Assembly: GCF_000972845.2 (NCBI RefSeq)
Contig: NC_040028.1
Coordinates: 10,300,038-10,364,037, forward strand
DNA length: 64,000 nt
Direction: 5' to 3'
Source: Larimichthys crocea
Taxonomy: Eukaryota; Chordata; Actinopteri; Sciaenidae
In this document: one piece after another, positions 26,401 to 38,400 of the stretch
How the letters are laid out: each line of letters begins with the position of its first letter
Position numbering within the stretch: the first letter of the stretch is position 1
Made by a program: the position numbers and the translations under genes
The notes under the pieces: generated by a model
Seen by the model: only the letters and a program-made list of their open reading frames with translations
Databases searched by the model: none
What the model was told of the DNA's origin: nothing

Positions 26401-26930
26401 CTGACTACGTCTTGCCAGCCCTCAGTGAGCGTTCCCTCCTGTTATCCTTCCTCTCTCCTTCCTATTTTTTTCCCCCCTCCGTCCTTTCTGTCCCTCACTC
26501 AGTGCGAACAGTATTACCTGAGTGGAGGGTGCTGGTGGTGGCGGCGTTTAGGAAACAGCTGCTTACCTCCCACTTTCCTCACCCTGTACCCATTACAGTG
26601 ATTATCAGTACTGTCAGTCAGAGCACCCGCCGCACCCCCCAATCCCGCTGTCCCACCCTTCTGTGGCCTGGAGGGCTGTACTGATAGACGGATCCAGCGT
26701 TCCCCTGAGATGGAGGGAAACGGAGGGAGATGGTGGCAGGAAGAGGAAGCTTTTCAACACCTCAACAGGAAAGAAAAGCAGCAAGGGAGCGGGAGAGAGG
26801 CACTCTAGCTGCCGCTCTCTGCTGGCGTTCTTCTGGGAAATACATATGATATGGATGAGGTCCATTGAGCACTGGAAGGAAAAGGTGGTGGTTCATGCTG
26901 TCAGGGGCTGTCTGCTGAGGTAAACAGCTA
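26401..26930. promoter_or_regulatory. GC-richer block, possible regulatory element
   Basis: The block is clearly richer in G+C than its surroundings and has a pyrimidine-rich part (26430-26500) followed by GTGGTGGCGGCGTTTAGG and purine-rich GGAGGGAAACGGAGGG. No coherent protein family is seen in the overlapping frames (26238-26684, 26663-26923). It could be an intronic enhancer or alternative promoter. Confidence 0.25.
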
Positions 26931-27348
26931 AGATAGATTGTAAGCGATGAACTAGCCAGACACTGTGAGCAAATATTGTACAGGTCCTGCTTATTTGACA
27001 TTTTTAACAAATTGTTCATCTGCAATCTTGTTTTAATACAATAATCTTAGTGTTTAATATACACATCGCACATTTCCTACATTGTTAAATTTAGTATTCG
27101 CCAAGCTGTCTTAAAAGTGTAAGAATGTGTTTTCTTGTAACGTTCAGGAAAAAAATCCAAATGAAAAAGTTGTGCAAAAGGTCCAAAGAGTAGAAGTCAA
27201 CTGCTGAAAGAAAGTGAGAAGCAAAGTCAGGTTTGGACAAATAAAGTTGAAAATGACTTTGAGTGGCTTCACTCTTAAAAAAGAAAATACAAGCCCCTTG
27301 TTTAAAAAAAAAATCTGAAATATTTGTTCTACAGAGATCGTCTTTTTT

Positions 27349-27351
<3 letters not shown>

Positions 27352-27396
<45 letters not shown>
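27352..27396. repeat. (GA)n microsatellite
   Basis: 45-bp GA run directly after a T9 tract. Confidence 0.96.
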
Positions 27397-27401
<5 letters not shown>

Positions 27402-28269
27402 GGTGGTCAAAGTAACCAAATAAAGGACCACATTTATTAAAAAAATATTAATAAAATATTGCACAAGAGATTTCGGATGATCTCTGGAAATTATAAACTG
27501 GATACACTATGAGGCCCTACTAGGCTGTCTACAGACCAAATCCTTACATCCTTGTCTTACTTTTAAGTTTAAAACATACACAAACCTCACAAAGGGGGGG
27601 CGGGAGATCTACCCTGCCCTCTTTTAAAGCATAATGCTCCAGTACATCATTAGCCCGTGTCACTCTACCAAGGACTAAGAACCACTGACCGGGGCCCTAA
27701 AATAAAGGGCCATGCCAAAACCTTTGATCTTTTGTTCTGCTTATGCCATTAGTGTGAAGAGCCACACACAGTGGATCACTGCCAGGAGTTTGTTAGATCT
27801 AGCTAACGAGGAAGGCTCAGGTAGTCCTAATAGAATCTTTCCTGCTCTTATCTGTATTGACTTCAAACAGTGTGCATTGAATGGAAAACAATCTGGGTCT
27901 GACTTTGAGGGTGAGGTTGAAGAATACTTTTTTATACAGGTGGACTACCGGAGCTTCGTTACAGCACTGCGGCAGATCAAAGTTAATTCTCCTCTTAATT
28001 AAGCTCAAACTGGATGAGAGCAGGCAGGGACAAGCTTTTGTTTTCCTTTGTGCCAGCAAACATTAATAGCTGTATATCCGAATGTGTGTGTGCATGAGGG
28101 AAGGATTTCTTGTATCTGTACCCATAACCATAGGTGCTAGTGTGTCCTTGCCTACTTGCGAGTGTAAGTGCACAGCATTGTGTGTGTATGTGTGTTAGAG
28201 CCGGTGGTTTTCTCTCTCTCCTAACGGCCAATCTGCCTGCATGTGTCCCGGTGTAAGCACAGCGGTGCT

Positions 28270-28445
28270 CCATAATGAGACTCCTTCTGCCGCTCTCTTT
28301 TTCATGGCCATGTCCATGTGTTGTGATGCTAATGAGCCCTCTCTACCAAAAACACCCCCCCCTTAATTGTCCTCTTTGATCTACCACTAATTCTGCTAAT
28401 TAGGAGCCCAACTTTCAAAGTTAAACGTTTTTCTTCCACCTCCAT
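28270..28445. promoter_or_regulatory. Candidate conserved non-coding element with TCF/LEF and homeodomain sites
   Basis: Contains TTAATTGTCC, then CTCTTTGATCT (a TCF/LEF-type CTTTGAT core), then CACTAATTCTGCTAATTAGG. All lie within about 60 bp and outside any simple repeat. This density is typical of developmental enhancers, but conservation was not tested. Confidence 0.33.
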
Positions 28446-28673
28446 GAGTGCCCCTGCTTGTTTGTGTGTGTGTGTTTGTGTGCGTGTGTACAAGGGAAAA
28501 CACAATAAAATGGCAATGAGAGAAGGAAATTGTCATCCTTTTTTTTCCAGTCTGTCCCTTTGTGAACTATCAGGCTAGGTTATGCTCGGTGAATGTTTCC
28601 AGGGGATCCAGAGAGAATGCTTTCACCTGCCATGCAGAATCCATTACATTAGCTACTATCAGCAAACACCCAA

Positions 28674-28676
<3 letters not shown>

Positions 28677-28706
<30 letters not shown>
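28677..28706. repeat. (CA)15 microsatellite
   Basis: 30-bp uninterrupted CA run. Confidence 0.96.
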
Positions 28707-28709
<3 letters not shown>

Positions 28710-29699
28710 CAATGCATCAGCAAACAGATACTGTATCATGGTCTAGAAAGCAGTAGAAGCGTTAAGTCTTCTTCAGCACAGATTACCACAAATGCCTCAG
28801 TTTGCATATGTACATGCATAAACATATTAATGTAGTATATGAGCAAGTTCAGCACAGAGCAACTATTCACTTACATAATCAGAAGGTCACATCCGGCAAA
28901 AGCATTTTCTTTGTCGAGCAAATTGTTGGCTCTGCCGCCTCATGCGTTGTACAATTACGCAGTAAGCTCTGCAAACCATTCCAAAATGAGCACAATTACA
29001 CCATGAGGAATCAGATAAAGGCATTTAGATTTAGTTAAAAGGTTCTAAGGATACTCAATCAGTATAATCCGTTGAGAACTGAAGGGAAATTAACAATTTG
29101 TTTATGTTTCCTTTAATATTTTTAGCACTCTTTTAATAGGTGTGGATTTTTGTATCCTTAAAAATTCGGATAGCATCCCTGCCGAATTTCACACTAATTT
29201 TAAAATAAATATGATCAAAGAGGCCGGGGAGGTGTGCTGTACAGAAATTTCTGGGCTTAACCACAAACAGCTCCAGTATTTGTCCGATCAAGTCACTTGC
29301 ACACTCCTTTTAAAACCTTTTTGCCACAGTAACAGCAATCCAGCTACCCTTAGGGTATTTCTTTGTGATCTGACTGACCAGAAACACACATACCAGTTAA
29401 CATACGTGCACTAAAAAGTACACATGAGCCTTTGGAAACACACAAACAGTAGATCCTATACACACAGAAGCTTGCCCCCTGTGGCCTGTGCCAATTCTGG
29501 CCAACAGTGTCGACAGAACTGAGCACAATCAGTGGGCATGTCACTGCAGCAGGCTGCCCCAAATACACATGACACATCTCTATCATACTGTCACACTGAC
29601 AAGAGAGAAAACACTCCAAAAATAAGGCAGCTGGATATTGTACAAAACCATCTTCAACATTTTTTCAGTCATTTAATTAATTAATTTATTGAATTAAGT

Positions 29700-29776
29700 C
29701 ATATATATATATATATATATATATTATAGATATATACACACATATATACATATATGTATGTATGTGTGTATATATG
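29700..29776. repeat. (AT)n / TATACACA / TATG compound repeat
   Basis: A 24-bp AT run passes into alternating TATACACA and TATGTATG units. The AT part can extrude as a cruciform. Confidence 0.92.
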
Positions 29777-29869
29777 AAAATGTGGTGCACAATATTCCGC
29801 TGCATTTGTGTGACTAACTCCATTTAGATAAAGACTTAATTGAGGAAATTACAATGACACTTAAACTAC

Positions 29870-30240
29870 ATTTAGTATTGGTCCAAATGGAGTGGTTTGC
29901 ACTTAATTAAAAGGGGGTGAATTCCTGAAGTATACAAGTGGCCCTAACCTGCATTTGGAGTCACAAAGGGACTCGGCTTTATTGGTTTCTGTGAGTAATC
30001 AATATTAATCACTGGCAAAGAAAAAAAGAGAGAGAAAAACAAGACACGCCCTCAAGGCCTCAATCTACCTACCATAAACAGCCCATGGTCACTTCTCATT
30101 CCTATCAAACTGAATTGTGATTAGCTAAAGGCCAGATAAAGCAAGATGAGCAATTAATAGTGTTGTCAGCCCACTGAGAGAATTCTGGCTGCACTTCATC
30201 AGCACATCGATTCTTTGTTGCACTACAGAGGACTTTTTTT
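29870..30240. promoter_or_regulatory. Candidate conserved non-coding element
   Basis: Unique sequence with GCACTTAATTAAAAGG, GTAATCAATATTAATCAC, GCAATTAATAGTG and CGATTCTTTGTTGC (SOX-type core). Ends in a short T tract. Conservation untested. Confidence 0.27.
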
Positions 30241-30280
30241 TTTTTTGTTCCTTTGAAACAACAAGCATCAATCTATTTGT

Positions 30281-30306
30281 GAATAAATAAACAAATAAAT
30301 AAATAA
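30281..30306. repeat. (AAAT)n tetranucleotide repeat
   Basis: About six AAAT-type units with one C change. Confidence 0.85.
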
Positions 30307-30560
30307 CTACACAAACAGACTGTGCTTAGTTTGCAGAGGTTGTATCTTATGATGTCCAAACCAAGAAGATGAATGTACTGGATTTGCTTCACCTCTCAAC
30401 AACACGCACAACTGGAAGAAAAATCAGATAAACTCCTCTGAGAGGCTGAAGCAGCACTCCAAGGCTCCAAGGGAAGAGGAAGAAAGGAAGAGAAAAACTG
30501 TGTTTGGGAGTGTTGGAGGGAGTCGATATCTTTTCCCAGATTTGAGAATGCTAATAGCGT

Positions 30561-30599
30561 GGAGAGGAGAGAAGAGGAGAGGAGAGGAGAGGAGAGAAG
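30561..30599. repeat. (GGAGA)n pentanucleotide repeat
   Basis: Purine-only tandem of GGAGA units, slightly imperfect, about 39 bp. Confidence 0.88.
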
Positions 30600-30964
30600 G
30601 CAGCGGTCTGACACAGCACAGCCAGGGGATCCCATGCCAATCGGAGCATGGCCTTTTAGCCGAGCGCTCTGTCAGAGATGCCAGTTTGACGGACGATGCC
30701 GGCCCAAGTGACATTTCTCTAGGGTAGGAAAGTGGGGACAGAAGTGTGAGCAGGGACGGCACTACACCGGGGCTAGGGGGTGCTATAGCCCCGTCAAAAA
30801 TCTGTGTAGCCCCAGTTAAGCCGCTCAAGCATTTTATTTTAGATTTTAAAATATTCTATTTTATTTTTTTTTAAGTTAAAAAACATTAAAAAGTTTACAA
30901 GCAGCCATTCCAATCTCCCGTCCCAATCCAATGATGATGGTGATTGATTGGTACCCCTTTAACC

Positions 30965-30970
30965 TGTGTG

Positions 30971-31020
<50 letters not shown>
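30965..31020. repeat. (TG)n microsatellite inside the hAT element
   Basis: 56-bp TG tract with one TTT interruption near 30985. It lies upstream of the transposase remnant, so it arose within the element. Confidence 0.95.
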
Positions 31021-31023
<3 letters not shown>

Positions 31024-31084
31024 GGAGGTCTTTGGTTTATACCTGCATGTCAGAATAAGGCTAGCTAGCCTACAGTCAGTTGTA

Positions 31085-31443
31085 ATGGATCGTTTTGTGA
31101 TCAGGAAAAAAAGTAAATGAAGACCAAGACCCAGTCTCCCAGGGGGACAAAGAAGGGAGATTCGAAAAATGAATCTGAGAGAGAAACTCGTGAGCCAGGA
31201 CCTAAAGGTGCACCAGAGCAGTCCATCGCTGTCCTGCACTGCTGACACAGACACCGCTCCCTCTGATTTGAGCCAGTCACCTGTTGATGAACCAAGGCGG
31301 CCTCTTCTTCGGTGTTATCCAGCCACGAAAGTTGGACAGCAGGAGCGCTACTTCAATCGTAGAAGGTATGAGGATTACAAACGGCTGGAATATTGTATTT
31401 AAAAAAGAATCGTGTTTTCGGCTTTGCATCCGTCCACTTTTAA
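31085..31443 (+). pseudogene. hAT transposase N-terminal remnant
   Basis: An ATG at 31085 opens MDRFVIRKKSK and meets an in-frame stop at 31118-31120. The same frame resumes to a stop at about 31402. The C-terminal part has spaced residues CYPATKVGQQERYFNRRRYE and then RLEYCI. This resembles the start of the TTF-type zinc-finger region of ZMYM1-like hAT transposases, where a YP...G...R.F...WY...WLEYS pattern is usual. A one-base shift after EYCI exposes a continuation, KKNRVFGFASVHF, matching the expected next block, but with the zinc cysteines replaced by G and S. So there is at least one nonsense and one frameshift, and key cysteines are lost. Nothing of the catalytic domain follows. It is a dead gene fragment. 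Confidence 0.72.
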
Positions 31444-31836
31444 CGTATTTTTGATTAATAATTATTATTAATTATGCCTATGGAATAAAGACAGTACACT
31501 TGTCGCATTTTGGATGTATTGTCTGGTTATTGGCAGGTGCATGGGCGCTGTCCGGTGCTGAATCTGTCACCTTTGCCTTTGCCTTGTGGTCACTTGTATT
31601 AGGCTATTAACTGTTTTGTTGAATATTCTTTGAACCAAATTCAGTTAAAACTATTTTTATATTGAACATGCTCGTGCTGTGTATGATGAGCTGCTTTTAT
31701 TGAAAAAACGAGAACCTCCTTTATAAAGTAAGTGAAGTCATGAAAAGCAATTATTTTCTTAGCACCCCCACGTATCGGTCAAGCCCGCCCTTAGCACCAG
31801 GAGAGAAAAAATCCTGGCGCTGTGCCTGAGTGTGAG

Positions 31837-33968
31837 ACATCACAGGTTGTTAAAGAGGAAGGGGCTAAAAAGCAAAAGAAAAAACACCCATAAGCACAAA
31901 TGGGTGAGGGTAAGATGTTTATTTTTGAGTCAATTGTGTCTTTTCCCGAGGTGTGAAAAGCACAATAATATGATCCTATTCTGTTGGATGTAGTGCAATT
32001 TTCCCAAAGCAGTAGAGTTGTGTAAAATTCAGTGTGTTTGAATGCTTGTAAAATGGATTCTCGTAAATGTGAATTACATTTTTAGATCAGATTGTAGCAT
32101 AACATTTAAATTGAAAAAGAGTAAAATGGAAGCCTGTATTGTATGAGACAGATGATGGGTGTAATCCAGACCTACAGTCAAAATGTTTTCCAATGTTACT
32201 ATTTCATGTCAAAATGGCTGCTGTGAAAACAGTTTATTGGTTGAGCCTAAATTTAAACAAGCTTCATCCCCTGCCTATTTTTAGTAGTTTCTGGCAACAG
32301 GGCAGAATGCACCTCATCTTACCTGTGAGGGTGTTAAACAAACAAGAGTGGAGATCAGAGGTGAGGGGAGGGGAAGGGAGAGCTTGTTTATTGGCTCGGA
32401 GCTCATTAGCATCACACCCATTAGCGTCCTGCCAGCTTCGCTGCCCCTCTCCGTCACTCAATCCTCTGAGACAAGACTGGCTGTCAGTGCAGAGAGGCGG
32501 CCAACATGCCCCACAGATCAAACACACCCACTGCCAATTTTTGCTCAGTCTTTATTTATCCATTTGCTGTCTGTCTGTCTCTCAAGTATAAAAGACAGGT
32601 AAACAGATGGACGAGAGTATTGTTGCAAGACACACTATGCCGGCGGATAAACTGCAAACATGCATTGTTACAAAAGCCAACTTCTTACCGTGGATTGAAA
32701 GGCCCTTTACACGAAGGCTGATGATTGATGATGATTTGATATGATTCCTATTCATTATAGAAACCAACATTTCAAATTCAGTGGTATGAATCTATATTTA
32801 CTCCGCTGTCACATCTTCTTTGTCAATCCTGGTTTTGTCAACCAACTTCATATCAACATATCAACATTTTAAACACCTTCACTCAAAAAACACCAGATTG
32901 TGAATACTTGTTTTTATAGACTGCAATTACAGCCACTACCATGCCGTCACATTTTGAGAAGGTGGTGGTGGAGCTATAGAGGGATGCCTTATAACAGAGG
33001 AAGTTGCTAAATGTGAAAGAAAATGACTTATTACTTACATCAAAATATTATCATTATGTGATTTTAGAAAAGTGTCACTAATCTTTCTATACCTCATCAA
33101 ATGCTTATTTTCCCCTCACTGTCCTGTATATGTTTGTGCATTATTTACAGCACATTATTGATAATGGCCTGCCTCAGGATGAACCTTCCTTCCTGCCATT
33201 TCTGTCTCTACCACTAATACCTGACCTCTGACCTTTTTACCAGTGTCCCCCTCTCAATCCCTTGTTCATGGGCCTAATGACTGCTTTGTCACATTGCTTG
33301 TTCCAATTACAGCAAGTCAGTCAGAGAAATGCTGGGGCAGATGGTGGGTGGGAAGAGGAGGAGAAAGGACAATGCATCCTCCTGGCAGCCAATTTGATGT
33401 CCTGAGCCAAATCACATGTAAACTGTATGTAATGGGTGTACAGTACATGTGTAGTCAGTGATATGTGTGTGGGGGTGTACAAAGAAACATATATACAGTA
33501 CATGGATGTGATCAAAGCTCATGATGTCATATGGATTTGTTGTGAATCTTGACTTTTAAAGCTGGACATTGGAAATCTCATTGCAACCAGCAGCATTGAA
33601 GTATAAAAGACAACCTCCACACTCACTTTCCCTGCTAGATACTTCTATTTTTCAGCATTAAGAGCAGAGTTGTGATTTCCCAAGTAGAAAGAGATGGCAG
33701 GGGAATAAAGGTAAGAAACAGGCACTGGCATGGAAGAGTGAGATCTGGGTTCTGGTTGGCTACAGCCGCCTGCTTTTATCCAAGAGGATTATTTCATAGT
33801 GCGGACAGTCTACCTTACACCAGATGGCTACAAAGAACCGGCCGACCAATTTGTATTACAAATTTGCTGAATAAGCTAAAAGATATATGCAGCATCAAGC
33901 CAAGTCTGAGAATTCAGTTCAGAGTTTTCAAGATCAGTTTCAAGTTTTACAACAGTTCAGCTGTTGTT
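31837..33968. other. Intronic DNA without recognised genes
   Basis: Unique AT-rich sequence. Overlapping frames at 32139-32602 have no recognisable domain. I see no repeat ends. Confidence 0.5.
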
Positions 33969-33976
33969 GTTTGTTG

Positions 33977-34367
33977 CAGTCTTGGTAGAAGTACTAGTAG
34001 TAAAAGTAACAATACTGCTCTGCAAGACGGTCCAACGTTACAGATTTCACTTAAATAAAAGTACAAAGATAATAACAGCTTTACTTGGAAAAGGTAAAGT
34101 AAAAGTACTTGTTGAACAGAATAGTCCCTTTCAATGAATCACTTTATTATAATATTGGAATACGATTGCTGATGATGGTTTATTCTATAGCACAGTATCA
34201 TCTTTTATAAATTAATCATTTTTAAAATGAAAAATCAAAGAAGAAAGAAAAATATTTCCCTCTAAAATGTCAGGGAGTAGAAGTCTAAAATACCATTTAA
34301 AAAGTACCTCAAATTTGTACTTAAGTAGCATATTTGAGTAAATGTACTTAGTTACTTTAGACCACTA
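33977..34367. mobile_element. hAT-type MITE (AGTACTTAAGTA family)
   Basis: The element has the unmistakable subterminal text of a very abundant fish MITE. The right part read on the minus strand gives GTGGTCTAAAGTAACTAAGT, then ACATTTACTCAAATATGC, then TACTTAAGTACAAATTTGAG, and further in CTTCTACTCC and AGAGGGAAATATTT. The left end has CAGTCTTGGTAGAAGTACT and repeated AAAGTAC units. Flanking 8-bp sequences GTTTGTTG (33969-33976) and TTTTGTTG (34368-34375) differ at one base, consistent with a hAT target duplication. At 391 bp it is non-coding and diverged. The family assignment rests on recognised sequence; exact ends are less certain. Confidence 0.85.
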
Positions 34368-34589
34368 TTTTGTTGGGTATGAGTAAGACCAGGTGTTAAG
34401 CAATATACCTAAAAAAAAAAAAGTTATGTAAGTTATGCCATCTAGCTTCTGCTGCACACACTTTTATGCACAACCTGCCACAGTCTTAACTTTATCATGT
34501 CTTGATTATCTGGCTGGTGTATGAATAGTAGTGTGTGTGTGTGTATGTTATCTGCATGCATGTGTGTGTGTGGGTCTGGGCATAAGGCA

Positions 34590-34790
34590 GGAAGTCAGGC
34601 TGGCCCGTTGGGCCCCCGAGGGCCCTCCATGTTTGAGTCTCCATTAGGCTGATGAGGTTTGGCAGCTGAAGTTGCTGGAGTTAGTGTTGAGCTTCAAACC
34701 TCCTCATGGCAAGGCCTAATTAAGCCTAGACCTCAGCCCTAATTTAAAGATAATTAGCTCTAGGGGCTAGCCACAGCCACCAAAAGCTAA
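34590..34790. promoter_or_regulatory. Candidate conserved non-coding element
   Basis: A well-balanced unique stretch including TTGGGCCCCCGAGGGCC, then AAGGCCTAATTAAGCCTAG (a near-palindrome around TAATTA), then CCCTAATTTAAAGATAATTA and GCTCTAGGGGCTAGC. It stands out from the T-rich neighbouring intron DNA. Conservation untested. Confidence 0.35.
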
Positions 34791-35450
34791 GATGAGTGTT
34801 GTATAATATGTGAAGCAATGCGTGTTAAACAGTAGTTTTTCTGTGACAGACCAGTTGAATGAAATGCACATACCATATGCAATTTAGATGATGTTTTTAC
34901 CCAAAGCGGTTTACACAGTATCATGGTTGCACACAAGTTTTCACACTGAAAAGCCCCGGTGGAAACTGAATGTCTAACTAAGCAAAAAAAAAAAAAAAGA
35001 ATATTTTTAGCATACTGAGCCACACGATTTTATAGTGTGCCTCTCTGTATGCTGGATCATTACACAAATATGGTGTAAAATTCTCAGGCAAATGTAATTA
35101 GCAAATGAAAAATACTCTGTTATTCTGAGCATCCATAATATGGATGGATACAATGGCTGATACATGTAACCACTTTGAATAAGGCCAGCCAGAGTTTGTG
35201 TACTTATGAAATATAAAGAAACCAAATGGCCTGGTTGCATTTTTATAGGTGCTATGCGATAAACTGTCTGACCCTTGAGACCGGCCCTATGTTTTCCCAT
35301 TAAGCTATACTGACAGCTTGACATTTCCCAGGGTGGAGGGTTCTGATATGTTTTATTCATCCTATTGACTTCACATTGCTGCCAAGCCAGACAGAGAGCA
35401 AAAGCCCAAAGTGTGGTAGGCGGCGTTGAGAGGGAGAGCAGAAGATACCT

Positions 35451-35486
35451 GTTGTTGTTGTTGCTGTTGTTGTTGTTGTTGTTGTG
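35451..35486. repeat. (GTT)n trinucleotide repeat
   Basis: About twelve GTT units with one GCT interruption. It puts a poly-asparagine run into a 224-codon minus-strand frame (35007-35681), which has no other protein feature. Confidence 0.94.
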
Positions 35487-35489
35487 TTT

Positions 35490-38400
35490 ACTACTCAGAT
35501 AGACAGACACAGCTACAAGACAGCTAGGTGACACATACATAATATACTCATCACCATGCAGACAGTGAGATTGGGAGATATTGCCAACACTGTGGGGATA
35601 AAACTGCCTGTTTACTGGGAAGACTTGAGGCAGGCAAGTATACAGATTGCATACCTCAAGGAGTTTTGTATTTTGCTGCATCTTGCCTTAAGAAAGTAGT
35701 ACATCCACAAAAAGCCAGCTGAATTTGAAAAAGCTTTTTTTTTCTCTCATTTCTGGCCGTCTGCCTACAACATAGCTGGAATGTCCATCACTTGAAAAGT
35801 GAGGTGGTCTTCGGAGTCTGTAAAACTGAAAACCCCAACTTCATCATTTAGTGCCGAGGGGTGAAATGGCAAATAATGCCATTTCTGCACACCTGGCATA
35901 TTGCTCTCTGAAGTGGTTGTACTTTTGCTAGACTGTCTGCTTCAGGGTAAAGTTGCAAAAAAAAAATTTGAAGCAGCTCACCAAACCTTGAAAATGTGGG
36001 CTGAAGCAGACACTTTGACCATCCGACAAGCACTTTGGTTGAAGTGACCGTGATGTGCAGTTTCTTTTTTTCCATTTTCTTTTTTTTTTTGCTGGCAGTA
36101 TGTTCAGGCAAAAAAAAAGTAACAAACAAACAGTGGAGACATGATGTTTTCATGTACAACAATAGCAGCATGGGAATAATTAAAAATGCTACTGAAAATA
36201 TAATGTAAAATCAGAATGAGGCAACCAGCAGTGTTGTGAAGCAATGATTGTCTTAAAAGTTTAAAATCCATGTGGTTATATGAATTCATCTCTTCAGAGG
36301 AACACAACATTACACATAAACATCCTCAGTATTCTTCATCTCTTCATCATCTTTTGAATGCTGATGTCTGTCTACATCTGCGATGTGTTTCTTCATTGTT
36401 TTCTACATAAAAGTCAAGTACATCCCGAATAGTATTCAGATCTATTTCATCCAGGTCTGACAAGTTGAATCCTGGAAAGGGCCCGTCCCTGTGCTGACAA
36501 TGTTCATGAGACAAGTGCTTCCCTCATCTCCAGGCGTGTCACGTGGGGTTAGGAGCCGGGAGCCACGGCGGGAGCCTCCTCCAGGACAAAGCACTTGGAG
36601 CAGGGAGACACTGCAGGCCTTGTTCCCCTTTACTTGGCTTCATGTCAAGGGGGGTGTTTGCTTACTGGGAGGACCAAGACCCCCCTAGAGGGGAAGGCAG
36701 CACACAGCCTCCACTCAAATCAGCTCTGAGGCACACATACACTGCACTTACTGTATTTACATTTATGACACTGTGGATGTCTCTAGCAATAAGTAGATGC
36801 AGCTCAGTTTCATATGCGAAGTTGAAGATGAGGAACATCAGCAGATTTATATACTTGTGTCATTGGCTGTCCCTGTCATCTCAAACCATAATAGACCAGT
36901 ATTAACTGTGTCATGGTTTGTGTGCTGCATAGAGGGCACAGATACCATTTGGTTGTCATATATAAATGTTTCGCTTATTTTAAATGTCTTAATCTCCCTT
37001 AGGATGCTGCATGTGCTGAAACAATGCTGCAGTCCCAAGTGCTTTAAAACCATTTAAAATCCATATCATGAAGCAAAATTAACTGATGCCTACCAATAAA
37101 CAGTGATCTGTGTCAATGTCTCTACATTTTACATGTTAGGGTTCATTATTAAAGCTCATTCCGTTTAGTATGCATTCAGTGACGATCATTTCATTGCATT
37201 CTGGCTGCCAAAATCCACGGCGTGATGCAATGGAAAACTGAGAACAGGTGCGCAGTTTTTGGAAAAGCTTACTCACCCTGGCAACCCTGGCAAGGCATGA
37301 TGGTCAACAGTGTCGAGTACAACCTCTTTCCTTTCTTTGTCTTTCACTTTCCCTCTCTTGTCTCTCTCCAGCATCTGGCTAAATCTCACCAGTGTCCTTG
37401 CTAATGCCCTCGGGTGAACCGGGCCATGTCAAACCTGAATCCATCAATCACTCAGCGCCAGCCATGGGGGAGAGAGAGGAGGTGGAAAGGCAGAAATGGA
37501 GCGATGAGCACAGGGAAGAAAGGAGGAGCGGTTTGGGTGAAGTGTAGCCACCAGGTCCACCCTCTCTCACCTTATTTTTCCTCATCTTGCAGAGTTTGGA
37601 GTCAGCTGTCAGGTCACACAAGGGACTCTCAACCGAATCAAGAGGTTCATAGACTTAAACTCATGTTTTGAGGAGAGAAGAGAAGAGAAGAAAGTCAAGT
37701 GGAGCAGAGAAGAGCGGGACGACGAACGTGAGAGAAAGGATAGAAAAGGGGAGCACGAGAAGGGAGATGAAAAAAGAAAGGAGGACAAGAAGGAGGATAG
37801 AAGACAAACCGCAAGAACGTAAGCTAAATGAAAGATGTGAGAAGAAGCTACGGGTGAGCCTGTCAGCAGCTGTGTGTGTGTCTGTGTGTGTCCTGTGCAG
37901 AATGAAGTGTCTCTGTCAGAGCCCCAGCTCCCCCTCTGGGCCGCTGCTGATTAATTGTCCGTCCAGCTCCTGTGATAGCGACCACTTTAACCAAGACTCC
38001 CGAGACACTCAACCATTGTCCCATCCCTGCCGAAAGACACCTCTCCTCCCGTGTTGCCGGCTGCCTGCCTGCCCTTCTCTGGCTAAAATTAGGAGAATTT
38101 TCTCTCTTTCGTCCCCCACATCGTCTTTTTTTTTTTTTTTTTTTTCCAGTCTTACTCTGGCTGCTACAAATAATCTTACATCAGCACCCCATTCACCTTG
38201 CCATCGGGGGATAATGTCTCTCTGTGGGAGAGAGGTTTTGGAACAAAGGCAGGGGGGGCCTGGAAACAGCACGATGTGCAGTGTGTGCACCCCCCTCCCT
38301 CCCCTCCCTCACCACCCTGTGTGTTTACACGTGCACTAGTGACTGGCTGAGATAAAGCACCCCTGTCTCAGGTAAACAGTCTAGCACAGCAGGGCAAAAT

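Larger units (their letters stand above)
30751..31828 (+). mobile_element. hAT-family DNA transposon, internally deleted
   Basis: Perfect 8-bp direct repeats AGTGTGAG flank the element (30743-30750 and 31829-31836), the target duplication size of hAT transposases. The left end is CAGGGACGGCACTACA and the right end, reverse-complemented, is CAGGCACAGCGCCAGG, an imperfect terminal inverted repeat. A further exact 10-bp inverted pair, GGGGGTGCTA at 30776-30785 and its complement at 31760-31769, lies inside the ends. The body holds a (TG)n tract and a broken transposase start (31085-31443). At 1078 bp against the usual 2-4 kb it lacks the catalytic DDE and dimerisation regions, so it cannot move without help. 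Confidence 0.92.

Noticed and set aside
35007..35681. 224-codon minus-strand ORF, the longest in the window
   Set aside because: It contains a poly-asparagine run made by the GTT repeat, has no recognisable domain or signal, and is not framed by splice sites. Judged a chance frame inside intron 1.
37668..38339. 223-codon plus-strand ORF rich in K, R and E, later poly-F
   Set aside because: Composition follows purine-rich and poly-T low-complexity DNA. No domain is seen.
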